Origin: Pythium myriotylum
Taxonomy: Eukaryota; Oomycota; Peronosporomycetes; Pythiales; Pythiaceae
Direction: 5' to 3'
Length of the DNA: 64,000 nt
Assembly: GCA_023091665.1 (NCBI GenBank)
Contig: JALJCQ010000017.1
Coordinates: 1,922,001-1,986,000 of the forward strand
The notes under the pieces were generated by a model. It was not told the origin of the DNA, did no database searches, and saw only the letters and a list, made by a program, of their open reading frames with translations. Made by a program: the position numbers and the translations under genes. Position 1 is the first letter of the stretch. The number at the start of each line of letters is the position of its first letter. Positions 50,193 through 59,099 of the stretch are shown here, piece by piece.

Positions 50193-50730
50193 TTACTGAA
50201 CGCCCGGCATGATAGTGAACTCCTTCTCTGTAGTGACCACGTTTGCTTGTAAGAGCAGATGCTTTACAATATCGGCGAAACCCAACAATGACGCGTAGAC
50301 CACTGGTGTAGCAGCGATATCATTGAGTCTCATCACGGATACAGAAGTGGTACATTGAATCGTCTGCAACGCCGTACAACGGGACCGATTATTGTTTCTC
50401 ATCATGCTCGTTCTCATTCCCAGTTTCATCGCTCTACACAAGTTCTCTTCAGTGTTCGCCGTCGTCGAGTGAGGTGGAGGCCTATTCAATCTCTTAGTAG
50501 CTCAGCAAAATCTGTAGGCTCGATGCTAGCCACTTCGAGGCACGGATGAATGATCCCGTTTTCGGCGAAGTCCTTGATTGTCGATGTGTCGTTCATAGAA
50601 GTTTCTGAATCCTCAACATTCAAATGCCACGGGCAAGAACTTCCTGTGGATTGTCAAGCTTAGAGCCATTGCACTGAGAGCATTCAAAGTGGAGGTAAAC
50701 AATAGGAGGGAGTTGCCATAGCAATTCTTC
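50193..50730 (-). pseudogene. possible decayed ankyrin-repeat coding remnant
   Basis: A minus-strand frame near 50193-50320 contains T-P-V-V-Y-A-S-L-L-G-F-A-D-I-V-K-H-L-L-L, close to the ankyrin consensus. Upstream, in other frames, protein-like stretches occur (D-T-S-T-I-K-D-F-A-E-N-G and H-F-E-C-S-Q-C-N-G-S-K), separated by stops. No single model joins them. It may be a dead gene or an upstream exon cluster. It lies just upstream of the kinase. Confidence 0.35.
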
Positions 50731-50921
50731 TCCCCCTTCTCTTCGCCTCGCAGAGGACCGTGAAGGCTTCTAGTACTCAGCTTGAAGTGGATTCACTCGA
50801 CACTCGAGCATTCGGACCCCCCAGTCCACTCGAAGTATCGATTGCTTCAACGTGCTCACGCAAGGAGGTCCATGTCAAGATTGATGAGTTGCATACTACA
50901 TATTTCTACTCCACGTTAAAA

Positions 50922-51452
50922 ATGGGCGCAGACGCTAGTGCAAGGACCATGTTGCAGGAAGAGGCTCCGTCGTCGTTACAAGCAAAGCTTCTCATCATTC
51001 AGTCGAGTGATGGGATACGTGAGCACACATTTCTTGTCATCCGGATGAAGAGCGAGAGACGAAATACCGAGACGGAACACGGCGCAGGTGTCCTGGACAC
51101 TCGCGGACGACTGCGCCAGATCCTCAAGCTGGAATACTCCACCCAAACAACGAAGGAGACGCTCTGTAAACTCTTGAGCTTGGCGCTGATGTCTTGTGGG
51201 GTCTTTCCGGCCGTCCACAAGTTGCACTGGACGACGCCAGAGCGAGTTCTCGCCACATCACTTCATATCACATTCCAGCAGTGGATACTGAAGAAACTGC
51301 ACATGCCCGTTGAAAAGGCCATGTTCAACTTGGACACGGAGTCTCAGGTGTGCCCAATTCGGATGCGGTTGCGCGAACGTCGCATCATCTCGTCGTGTTG
51401 CGCGAAGGTAGACTATATATGTATCCGTTTTGACAGTTTGTCACTCAAATGA
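50922..51452 (+). CDS. hypothetical protein
   Basis: A 176-residue frame from the first ATG; the open frame extends upstream only to a GTG at 50760. No family is recognised. Segments such as L-L-I-I-Q-S-S-D-G and F-L-V-I-R-M-K look protein-like, but codon use does not resemble the GC3-rich neighbours. It could be a real gene with a missing 5' exon or a chance frame. Confidence 0.25.
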   Translation: MGADASARTMLQEEAPSSLQAKLLIIQSSDGIREHTFLVIRMKSERRNTETEHGAGVLDTRGRLRQILKLEYSTQTTKETLCKLLSLALMSCGVFPAVHKLHWTTPERVLATSLHITFQQWILKKLHMPVEKAMFNLDTESQVCPIRMRLRERRIISSCCAKVDYICIRFDSLSLK

Positions 51453-51471
51453 AAAGATCCGCCGGATCCGC

Positions 51472-51558
51472 TCGCGCCAAAATGGACTCGACGCGTCTGC
51501 CGCGCGCGTTTCGCGCCAAAAGACCAATCGCGGGAAGTCAGAGCGCGTGGCGGGAAAA
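51472..51558. promoter_or_regulatory. cluster of E2F-like sites
   Basis: Within 90 bp are TCGCGCCAAAA (51472-51482), TTTCGCGCCAAA (51509-51520) and GGCGGGAAAA (51549-51558), all matching the E2F/DP consensus TTTSSCGC in one or other direction. A CCAAT word lies between them. No clear start codon of a confirmed gene is close, so the target is uncertain. Confidence 0.4.
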
Positions 51559-51763
51559 CGCGGCGACAAGGGACCAAGATGGCGGGGTGCAATGCATAAA
51601 TAATGGATTGGGGGGTGCGGAGGATAAATAGGGCGGAATGGCGTGGGTATGGCACAGGTGACTGCGTCGGAGTGATGACGCAGCGTGGAGCGTCGTCCCC
51701 CGCAGCGCTGACGGTGGGGGAAGAGGCTTGGTTGGGTGAGGAGAGCTAAGTGCGAGGGACAGT

Positions 51764-52438
51764 TCAGAGCGTTCGCAGTGACGACGGTCGCATCGCCAGG
51801 CGGGAGGCTCGCTGCCAGGGTCGAAAGTAGAAAGCCGTCGGGTCGATAAATAGATGCGTGATGTCCTCCAACGGTCGACGCGTGGGCTCTACGGCAGCCT
51901 CGATCGCAACTTGGACTGGCTCCACTCGCACTTGTACTTCTTCAATCTTCTGCTTCTTGTGCCTCTCGGCGGCCTTGACTTCCTTGGCGGGGGGTGTCTG
52001 GAGCTTTCGCTTGCCCTTGCTCTTGGCAGACGGAGGTGTCGTCGAATCGGTAGTTGTCGTTGGCGACGAAGGTGCCGTTGGACTGGAAGAAACGTTAGAT
52101 CTGGAATCCTGGTTGTCGCTGTCGGTGTCTAGAGGGATCTGCGGAATCACACGCCTTCGCTTGGGTCGACGGACAATCTGTCCGATGTTCTCTTTGTTGG
52201 ATTCGCTGTCGTCTTCTTCAAGTTTCCACTCGATCGGCCGGCGGCGCGTGAACGTGTCGCGCGGAGCACGGCGTCGCGGTGCCTGTCGCTCGTCGTCAAC
52301 GTCCACAAACACCGTCCAACCGGTCTCTCGATCCTGAGGCGGTCGAATCAAATCGCTCGGTCTCACAGAGCTGGTCGCGGTATCGCTTCCAAGCGCTCGC
52401 TGCAGGCTTTGCTCTTGTCCTGGTCGTCGACTGGTCAT
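51764..52438 (-). CDS. disordered nuclear protein with KEN and D-box-like degrons
   Basis: A 224-residue protein from the first ATG (52436-52438). It is rich in Arg, Ser, Thr, Pro and acidic residues and has several S-P/T-P sites. A KEN box sits at 82-84 (S-N-K-E-N-I-G), next to basic clusters. A destruction-box-like R-R-P-L-E-D-I-T-H lies at about 187-195, followed by a conserved-looking C-terminus (L-F-I-D-P-T-A-F-Y-F-R-P-W). Paired degrons in a small disordered basic protein are typical of APC/C substrates such as securin, shugoshin or sororin. No family similarity can be claimed by eye. Confidence 0.6.
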   Translation of the reverse strand: MTSRRPGQEQSLQRALGSDTATSSVRPSDLIRPPQDRETGWTVFVDVDDERQAPRRRAPRDTFTRRRPIEWKLEEDDSESNKENIGQIVRRPKRRRVIPQIPLDTDSDNQDSRSNVSSSPTAPSSPTTTTDSTTPPSAKSKGKRKLQTPPAKEVKAAERHKKQKIEEVQVRVEPVQVAIEAAVEPTRRPLEDITHLFIDPTAFYFRPWQRASRLAMRPSSLRTL

Positions 52439-52875
52439 GCTGCTGCTGTGTCTGTTGTCTTCGAGGTCGATCTCGCGTTCTTGACGGGGAGGTATCTTCA
52501 CGACAACAAACAAGCACACGCACGACGGTCGGTTGAGATGATCTTAGCGGAAAGGCGTTCCTGCAAGTGCCCACGCGCAACGATAAAGCACCAGCCGCGC
52601 AAAGACTCAGGCCATTACCTGTGTCGCCTGGATCTTGGGCTGGGCTGGTCCTCTCGCGGTCGGGAGACCCGCGTCGTGCTCGGCTCGTCCTGCTGCAGTC
52701 GATGCTGGCGCCGACGTCGCGCGCCGCCGTCTCTTCTACGCGCTCTCGCCGCCGTCGCGCGTCGTGGATGCTCGTCGGTCCGACTCGGCCGATTCGACTC
52801 TGGTCCCTCCCCGGCTACCTGGGGCTGTTCAAAAAGAAAGGCAACGTCTACCGAAAAAGGCGCCAAATCGACCGG

Positions 52876-53038
52876 TCAACATATAAAACCTCAACAGCCA
52901 AACGAGGTTTATATGTTGAATCGCGAAAACAAGAAAACTGTAATTTACCGTCTCGTACGTTGTTGAGACGGTAAGCTAGCCTCGATTGGTGGGATTTCAG
53001 TTGAAGTCAACTGTAACCCCTTCAATCGAGGCTAGCTT
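52876..53038. repeat. three consecutive hairpins
   Basis: Hairpin 1 (52876-52919) has arms TCAACATATAAAACCTC and GAGGTTTATATGTTGA with one bulge. Hairpin 2 (52945-52974) has 10-bp perfect arms TTACCGTCTC/GAGACGGTAA. Hairpin 3 (52973-53038) has 32-nt arms with 28 paired positions and a 2-nt loop; its first 16 arm bases, AAGCTAGCCTCGATTG, are perfectly matched. They lie just 3' of the FKBP15-like stop codon (53055, minus strand). Possible roles are foldback element, 3' processing structure or small-RNA precursor. Confidence 0.7.
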
Positions 53039-53054
53039 CTCCTAACGTTTTAGA

Positions 53055-55946
53055 TTATTGATGCTGCTGATTCCAGAATTCTTCGAGCTTGGAGAGGATC
53101 TCCATCGTGTTCTGCTTGAGGATCTTGCGAATGGCCGTGACGATCTCCTTTCCTGTGTATTCGGCATCTTCTTCAAACGCATCGTGGAAGTGGAAGTAAA
53201 TGTCGTTCATGAACTCCTTCAGTAGCTCGCTCAAGGCGGCGTACTCTTGCTGGGTCTTTGCGTGCTGTAACTCAGCGAGCTGTTGCTCCTTCGACTCCAC
53301 CAGATCAATCAATTGTCGATTCTCCCCTCGGTACTTTTCAAGCTGCTGCTTCAACGTCGACATGTCCGCACCCGCTTGCTGTAGCTGAGCGTGAAGCTCT
53401 TTGACTCGCGAGTCTTGCTGTGACTGAGCCTGAGCTTTCTCGTCTGCCCACTGAGAATGTTGGCTCTGAAGCAGGCGAACTTGATTCGAGAGGGAGTCGC
53501 GCTCGATTTCAACCTGCGTCTTCTGTGAGTTGAGTTCACTCAGTTGCTTGTCTAGTCGAAGTTTATCCGCCTGCAGTCGATCCAGTGTGTCCTTAGACTC
53601 CTGGTGCACCTGCACTTGAAGTTGTCTCTGTAGCTGCTCAAGCTGTTTACGTGCCTCTTCTTGGACTTGAGCCTTTTCCTTCGCGACCTGCTCGTCCTTG
53701 GCTGCAAGTTCTTGGCGCAAACGGAAGTTTTCTTCTTGATACGCGAGCATCTGCTCCTGCGTATGGGAGAGCTGTTGCTGAACGTTGCGTAGCTCCATAC
53801 GAAACTTCTCTTGTTGCATATAGTTTCCATTTTGGAGCTTCTCGAGCAAGTTACGATTTTCGAGCTGGAGGGACTCATGCTGATTCTGAAGCTCTTCAAT
53901 TGTCGACTCCATTTGCTCCTTGCTGTCTTGCAGTCTTGCGTTCAGATCCTGCAGTTGATCTCGCTGCGCAAGCGCTTTCTCCAAATTCTTTAACAGCGAT
54001 GACGATGACGATGTGGAAGAAGTGGCTCCACCACCCACAGTTGAAGTGTAAAGTGTGCTAGGCGTTGAGAGTGGGGTATACTTCGTGGTCTTCAGCGAGG
54101 TCTGCATGTTGAGCAAGCGATCCATCTTGGATTGTATATCGTGAAGAGTCGACTCAATCGTGGTCGATGACCTCTGCAATCGCATGATGTTATTCTCCAA
54201 CTCTGGCGAGGAGACGGCGTTGGTCGATGTTTTCAGTCCAAACGGAGCCACTGAAGGTGAGGTCGGAGCAGGAACCAGCGACGAGTTGAATGAAGGAAGA
54301 CCGCCAAAATCCGGGAGTCGAATTCCAGGTGTCGGTAGCGATGGCGAGAACGACGGTGCAAACGGCGGAGGAGCAGCACTTGTTGAGGACGACGGTTGCC
54401 AAGGTGTGAATCCGTTTGTCGACCCTGTTGACGACGGCAGCGGCGATGGTTGCTGAGTCGAAAACGGCGGCAAGGCGAGGGTAAGAGCATTACTAAAGGA
54501 ACTGCTACCTGCTGCTGAAGCTGATGCCGAGGGAGGCAATGAAGTTGCTGATGTAGTCGCGGAAGGCTCGCTGTGCTGCTGCTCCAGGCGCCGCTTGCTC
54601 TCCTCCAGTTTTCGTCGAAGATCGTCAAGCTCCGACTGTTGTTTCTTTAAGTCATCCATTTCGGGAGACGCAAACGTGGTCGACTGCAGGGGAGAAGGAG
54701 TTGGCGTGAAAGACGATGGCTCTTGAGTTTGGTAGTCACTCGTGGCGGTTGAAAGCACACGAGCTGTAACCGACTCGTACCGCTGTTGCTGCGGTGGTTG
54801 TTGCTGGGGCTCAGAAACCGTCGGCAGCGGTTGCTGGGACGGGCGTCGACTTCCTGAGTACTTGCTGTCCGGTGTCGACACAATCCCTGGGAGGGGGACC
54901 GGCACCATACCAGGATTTAAGATGGCGTCTTCTACGGAGTGTGATGATCTTCGGCGCTCTTCGGCGGCGGGAACAAGTCCTCCAGATGACGATTGACGGA
55001 GCTGCTTTTCGGGGGATGCTAGGGAAGACCGCGCGTTTAGGTTTGCCATCAGTGCCGTGCCTTGGCTGCCAGCGCGAGAGAGCGCGGCCATTCGCTCGAT
55101 GAGGTCGTCGTGGGACGACGGGGACCCTGTCGCATTGTCGTCTTGCGACACGTGCGCGTTCTGTGCCACGGGTGCAGCGGTTTCCTGGCGCGAGGCCGAG
55201 CCGCCTTTGCCCTTCTTCACTTTCACAAGCTCGACTTCGCCGATGAACCACTGCTGCGACGCTGGCAGGACGACCGTGACCACGCGGCGGCCGTGCTTGT
55301 GCATGCCCACGACAGCCTCCGCGATGCCGCGCGAGAGCGGATCCGCATTCGCGTCGCCCAGGATGATTCGCTTGAGCTCTCCGTCCTTCTGGACGACTTC
55401 GTTGGGCGTTTTCTTCTCGATGTCGAGTGGGTTCTGCGAGAAGAACGCGGCGTTGGTCGAGAGCAGGCCTTGCCAGCTCGTCCAGGCGAGTCCGACGACG
55501 TCGCCGGGCGCGACGCCGCCGCTGGAGCTCTCTTTGCCGAGGTCGAGGTCGTCGTACTGCGCGACGTGGGCGCGCGTCGTGTCGCGGTAGGCGGCCTGGT
55601 CCAGCGCGAGCGCCTGCGCCTTGGTGAGCGCGACGGCCTTGAGGAAGGCGGCGGTGGCGGCGGCGTCTTTGAAGCGCATGGAGTAGTTTTGCTGCGCGGC
55701 GTCGTAGAAGTTGACGTAGTGGTTTTGCTGCGGCGTGAAGCGCGTGGCGCTGGTCACGGGCGTGGCGGCGAGCGGCTGCTTGGTTTGCGAGTGGTAGAAG
55801 AGCAGCTTGAAGGCGTCGCCGGCGGCCGCGGCCAGCAGCGCGCCGCCCACGACGGCCTCGCTCTGCGGCGCGTACTGCCCCGCGGCCGCGTCGTACTTGT
55901 AGAGATAGACGGCGCTCGAGTGCACGAGCACGTCGGCGTCCGCCAT
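53055..55946 (-). CDS. FKBP15: FKBP15/WAFL-like protein (WH1-like, PPIase-like, coiled coil)
   Basis: A 963-residue single-exon protein. The N-terminus (about 1-110) resembles a WH1/PH-fold module (H-S-S-A-V-Y-L-Y-K-Y...N-Y-S-M-R-F-K-D). An FKBP-type region follows at about 140-245 (G-V-A-P-G-D-V-V-G-L-A-W...G-M-H-K-H-G-R-R-V-V-T-V-V-L-P). A Ser/Pro/Gln-rich linker leads into a long coiled coil (about 590-900) and a conserved end (E-F-M-N-D-I-Y-F-H-F). Animal FKBP15 acts in early endosome transport with WASP/actin. Isomerase activity is uncertain because typical FKBP active-site residues were not confirmed. Confidence 0.75.
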   Translation of the reverse strand: MADADVLVHSSAVYLYKYDAAAGQYAPQSEAVVGGALLAAAAGDAFKLLFYHSQTKQPLAATPVTSATRFTPQQNHYVNFYDAAQQNYSMRFKDAAATAAFLKAVALTKAQALALDQAAYRDTTRAHVAQYDDLDLGKESSSGGVAPGDVVGLAWTSWQGLLSTNAAFFSQNPLDIEKKTPNEVVQKDGELKRIILGDANADPLSRGIAEAVVGMHKHGRRVVTVVLPASQQWFIGEVELVKVKKGKGGSASRQETAAPVAQNAHVSQDDNATGSPSSHDDLIERMAALSRAGSQGTALMANLNARSSLASPEKQLRQSSSGGLVPAAEERRRSSHSVEDAILNPGMVPVPLPGIVSTPDSKYSGSRRPSQQPLPTVSEPQQQPPQQQRYESVTARVLSTATSDYQTQEPSSFTPTPSPLQSTTFASPEMDDLKKQQSELDDLRRKLEESKRRLEQQHSEPSATTSATSLPPSASASAAGSSSFSNALTLALPPFSTQQPSPLPSSTGSTNGFTPWQPSSSTSAAPPPFAPSFSPSLPTPGIRLPDFGGLPSFNSSLVPAPTSPSVAPFGLKTSTNAVSSPELENNIMRLQRSSTTIESTLHDIQSKMDRLLNMQTSLKTTKYTPLSTPSTLYTSTVGGGATSSTSSSSSLLKNLEKALAQRDQLQDLNARLQDSKEQMESTIEELQNQHESLQLENRNLLEKLQNGNYMQQEKFRMELRNVQQQLSHTQEQMLAYQEENFRLRQELAAKDEQVAKEKAQVQEEARKQLEQLQRQLQVQVHQESKDTLDRLQADKLRLDKQLSELNSQKTQVEIERDSLSNQVRLLQSQHSQWADEKAQAQSQQDSRVKELHAQLQQAGADMSTLKQQLEKYRGENRQLIDLVESKEQQLAELQHAKTQQEYAALSELLKEFMNDIYFHFHDAFEEDAEYTGKEIVTAIRKILKQNTMEILSKLEEFWNQQHQ

Positions 55947-55965
55947 GGTCGACAGAGAACTGGAA

Positions 55966-55984
55966 CTTGCTCTCTCTCTCTCTC
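55966..55984. repeat. (CT)n microsatellite in the FKBP15/ADSS promoter
   Basis: About nine CT units lie 20 bp upstream of the FKBP15-like start codon. GAGA/CT tracts are common in core promoters and may help keep the promoter open. Confidence 0.6.
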
Positions 55985-56087
55985 TTCAAGACGACCGCGC
56001 GACCTGCGTTGACGCATCGCCCATCGGCCAACAGAGGTGTCCAACACCTGCGACACGCGCCGACCGTCATCACGCGCGACACGGTCG

Positions 56088-56110
56088 ATACCGGTATTGA
56101 CTACCGGTAT
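56088..56110. promoter_or_regulatory. paired TACCGGTAT elements in the FKBP15/ADSS divergent promoter
   Basis: ATACCGGTAT (56088-56097) and CTACCGGTAT (56101-56110) are separated by 3 bp, about 140-160 bp from the two start codons. The first is identical to the site at 39696-39705. Confidence 0.5.
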
Positions 56111-56265
56111 GTCCGTTTGGAGAAAATGAGATCGTGTGGCTCGGAACCGTTTCCACGGGCGTTTAGTTCTTGCGTCTCCGGTGATGGGCTCACCGGAGAT
56201 GCGTAGCTGCTCGGCCGCCGGCGGCACCACTCGTTCAAAACGGACGAGGGCGACGGATCTCTGCC

Positions 56266-57900
56266 ATGCGCGTCATGGTGGGGAGCCTCAGGGGCGCGGC
56301 CGCGAGGCTGCGCGTGTCTGCGCAGCAGCGCCAGGCCTCGGCCCACGCGCTGCGCGCGATCGCGGCCGTCGAGGGCGCGCAGGACTCGCAGCGCGTGCTG
56401 CTGCCCGTCGCGGCGCTGCTCGGGCTCGGGCTCGGCGCGACCACGCTCGCGCTGAGCGACGCGCGCTGCGAGGGCGCCAAGCCGGCCTCCGTGGCGCCCG
56501 TGGGCCGCGACGTCGGCACGCAGGCCATGCTGCGCGAGGTCGTGGCCAAGCTCAACCGCATTGAGAGCGCGGTCGCGAACCCGCGACGCACCCACGACGG
56601 CCTCAACTCGGGCGTGGACGTTGTGCTCGGTGCCCAGTGGGGCGACGAAGGCAAGGGCAAGCTCGTGGACAACCTGTCGCAGAGCTACGACGTCATCGCA
56701 CGCGTCGCCGGTGGCGCGAACGCGGGCCACACCATCGTCCACGAAGGCAAGAAGTACAAGTTCCACTTGGTGCCGTCGGGCATTCTCAACCAACAGGCGG
56801 TGTGTGTGGTCGGCAACGGTGTCGTCGTGCACCTGCCTGGTCTTCTCAAGGAACTCGAGGAGCTCAAGCGCATGGGCATCGATTACGAGGGCCGCATCCT
56901 GCTCTCGGACCGCGCCCACTTGGTGCTGGATCTCCATCAAGAGATCGATGGCCTGAACGAGGAGCGTCGCGGACGCAACAAGATCGGCACGACCAAGAAG
57001 GGCATCGGTCCGGCGTACTCGTCCAAGATGCTCCGCAACGGTGTGCGCATCGGCGATCTGCGTTACTTCGAGGACTTCTGCGAGAAGCTCCGTGATCAGG
57101 TCAAGTTCTACAAGCAGAACTACCCGGATCTCGAGGTGGATGTCGAGGCGGAAATCGAGTACTACCGCAAGATCAAGGACGTGATCTTGGGCATGACCGT
57201 GGACACCGTCGAGTACCTCAACCAGGCCTACGTCGCGGGCAAGCGCATCCTTGTCGAGGGCGCGAATGCTACGATGCTCGACATTGACTTCGGCACGTAC
57301 CCGTACGTGACCTCGTCGAACCCGTCGATCGGCAGTGTCTGCACCGGTGGTGGTATTTCGCCAAACCGTCTCAACGGCATTATTGGCATTGTCAAGGCGT
57401 ACTGCACGCGTGTTGGTGAGGGTCCGTTCCCAACCGAGCTCCACGACGACGTCGGAGAGCACCTCGGCCGTGTCGGCGCCGAGTTCGGTACGACCACGGG
57501 CCGCCCGCGCCGTTGCGGATGGCTCGACATCCCGCAGATGCGCTACTCGAACATGGTCAATGGCTTCACTGAGCTGAACCTGACGAAGCTCGACGTTCTC
57601 ACGGGTCTTAAGAAGGTCAAGATCGGTGTTGCCTACTGGCACAACGGCAAGAAGATCGAGGGCATGCCGTCGAACCTCCAGCTGCTGGAAGAGTCAGTCG
57701 TCGAGTACGAGGAGATGGACGGCTGGGATGAAGACATTTCCAAGTGCAAGACGTTTGAAGAGCTGCCAAAGGCGGCACAGGCTTACGTGCTGCGCGTTGA
57801 GGAGCTTCTTGGCACGCACATCAAGTGGATTGGCGTCGGTCCGGACCGTTTCGACCTCGTCACGCGTCCGCACCCGCTTGAGAAGGCCTTCTCGGCCTAG
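56266..57900 (+). CDS. ADSS: adenylosuccinate synthetase with N-terminal membrane/targeting extension
   Basis: A 544-residue single-exon protein. The catalytic part starts near 116, with the GTP loop G-D-E-G-K-G-K at 126-132. G-G-A-N-A-G-H, I-G-T-T-K-K-G-I-G-P-A, E-G-A-N-A-T-M-L-D-I-D-F-G-T-Y-P-Y-V-T and T-T-G-R-P-R-R-C-G-W-L-D follow. The enzyme joins IMP and aspartate using GTP, the first committed step to AMP. The first 110 residues are unusual: an Arg/Ala-rich, acid-poor start (1-35), a hydrophobic segment (about 44-64) and a polar linker. This resembles a mitochondrial presequence plus stop-transfer anchor. The family is normally cytosolic or plastidic. Confidence 0.95.
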   Translation: MRVMVGSLRGAAARLRVSAQQRQASAHALRAIAAVEGAQDSQRVLLPVAALLGLGLGATTLALSDARCEGAKPASVAPVGRDVGTQAMLREVVAKLNRIESAVANPRRTHDGLNSGVDVVLGAQWGDEGKGKLVDNLSQSYDVIARVAGGANAGHTIVHEGKKYKFHLVPSGILNQQAVCVVGNGVVVHLPGLLKELEELKRMGIDYEGRILLSDRAHLVLDLHQEIDGLNEERRGRNKIGTTKKGIGPAYSSKMLRNGVRIGDLRYFEDFCEKLRDQVKFYKQNYPDLEVDVEAEIEYYRKIKDVILGMTVDTVEYLNQAYVAGKRILVEGANATMLDIDFGTYPYVTSSNPSIGSVCTGGGISPNRLNGIIGIVKAYCTRVGEGPFPTELHDDVGEHLGRVGAEFGTTTGRPRRCGWLDIPQMRYSNMVNGFTELNLTKLDVLTGLKKVKIGVAYWHNGKKIEGMPSNLQLLEESVVEYEEMDGWDEDISKCKTFEELPKAAQAYVLRVEELLGTHIKWIGVGPDRFDLVTRPHPLEKAFSA

Positions 57901-58599
57901 ATTCGCGGTGCTAGCCAGCGTATTGTTGTTTGACATGTCGCGATGCCACAGCTATGCCAAATAAACAATGCTCACCATGTTTTTCACGTAAACAATTGCT
58001 CGTGATTCTTGCCTGATATGGTGGCTTGGCGTCGACTAAAAAGTTCGGCACCGCAGCTGTGGACTGTACATGCATCGCTGAGTTTCAGCGGAAGGGCCAC
58101 TCGGTCAGGTGCCACTCCAGGATCCGACGAAGATCTTCGGCGATGGATGATCCACTTACTGTCTTGGATTGTCGAAGTCGAGACGAAGAAAGTGGAGTCA
58201 TATCACGATACCAGTTGCGCTTATGTTGTTGTTGACAATGCGTTGCGCTGCAGTTGCTCACAGGCGCCATTATCGCAACATAAAATCCTCTCACTCTGGC
58301 ACCATGGCTCCATCAACAGCGTCCTCGCCACGGACCTCGCCCGTCTCCAGCCAGCGCTTGCTCGCTCGCCACCGCCCGCGGCGCTGCGCGTGGCTCGTGG
58401 CCGTCGCTGTTCAACGATGGCGCCAGCGCCAACGCGCAGAGCCAGTTCGGCCACACGCAGCTCTACGAGCCACCAGCAAGAGGCCGTGGCTTTGCTGCTG
58501 CTACCCTCCCACACGGGTCTCGATCTAGCGAGGTCTCGTGTAGATCGTCCAGACTATGCTCAAGGCTGGCGCTGCCGATTCAAGCACCACGAGTCGCGG
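57901..58599. other. intergenic stretch, possibly degraded coding
   Basis: The ADSS 3' flank followed by GC-rich sequence with overlapping frames. A frame near 58390-58500 has protein-like composition but joins nothing identifiable. No feature is called with confidence. Confidence 0.4.
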
Positions 58600-58960
58600 T
58601 GGCGATCAGGACCTCCTGAGCCGACTCAAGTGCAAGCGAGGCGTTGCGTGTGGTGCTCGCCGAGTTCGTGTGGCTCGCCGCCAGAGCCGTGACGGCCGGC
58701 AACCCGAAGGTGGCGTCAAGCATTCGCGACCAACGGCATGAGTGTGGTAGAACAGACTCTGTCGAGTGCTTACCCGCACAATGACGGCCTCGACGCATTC
58801 AGACTGCGTCTGCGCATGGCGCTGATTCAAGTGAATCACCACTTAGCAAGTGTTTTCCGCTCGAGAACCTGCCCCAAACAAGCGATCGAGTGTTCTACAA
58901 GAGAGGTTCGGATTCGACTTCGACCAAGTTTAGACGTTTAGCTTCATTTCCCACATTCAA
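58600..58960 (+). pseudogene. frameshifted coding remnant upstream of the membrane-protein tandem
   Basis: Protein-like sequence continues through alternating frames: A-L-R-V-V-L-A-E-F-V-W-L-A-A-R-A-V-T-A-G-N-P, then after a shift N-D-G-L-D-A-F-R-L-R-L-R-M-A-L-I-Q-V-N-H-H, then after another shift P-L-E-N-L-P-Q-T-S-D-R-V-F-Y-K-R. At least two frameshifts interrupt it. It may be the decayed N-terminal part of the multi-pass membrane gene that follows, or of a lost tandem copy. Confidence 0.5.
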
Positions 58961-59099
58961 CTGATTACACTCCTTTGGCACGTGGGTCCAGCAGCTTAAG
59001 CACTCGGTATCTCAGCCGGACTGCCGAGCCAACACCCTGGCTCGCCATTTCAAGGCTACAGATGGCAGCACCAGTAACTACTAGACGCAACTCTTGACG

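Noticed and set aside
54811..56082. 423-codon minus-strand frame overlapping the FKBP15 N-terminus
   Set aside because: It is the out-of-frame shadow of a GC-rich coding region, almost only Arg, Ala and Gly, without motifs.
56101..57642. 513-codon minus-strand frame opposite adenylosuccinate synthetase
   Set aside because: Antisense of a strongly conserved enzyme with high GC3; the composition (Val, Arg, His, Asp) is the usual mirror effect.
58009..58692. 227-codon plus-strand frame as a gene
   Set aside because: Composition changes abruptly along the frame, it crosses pieces of better protein-like sequence in other frames, and no motif is present.
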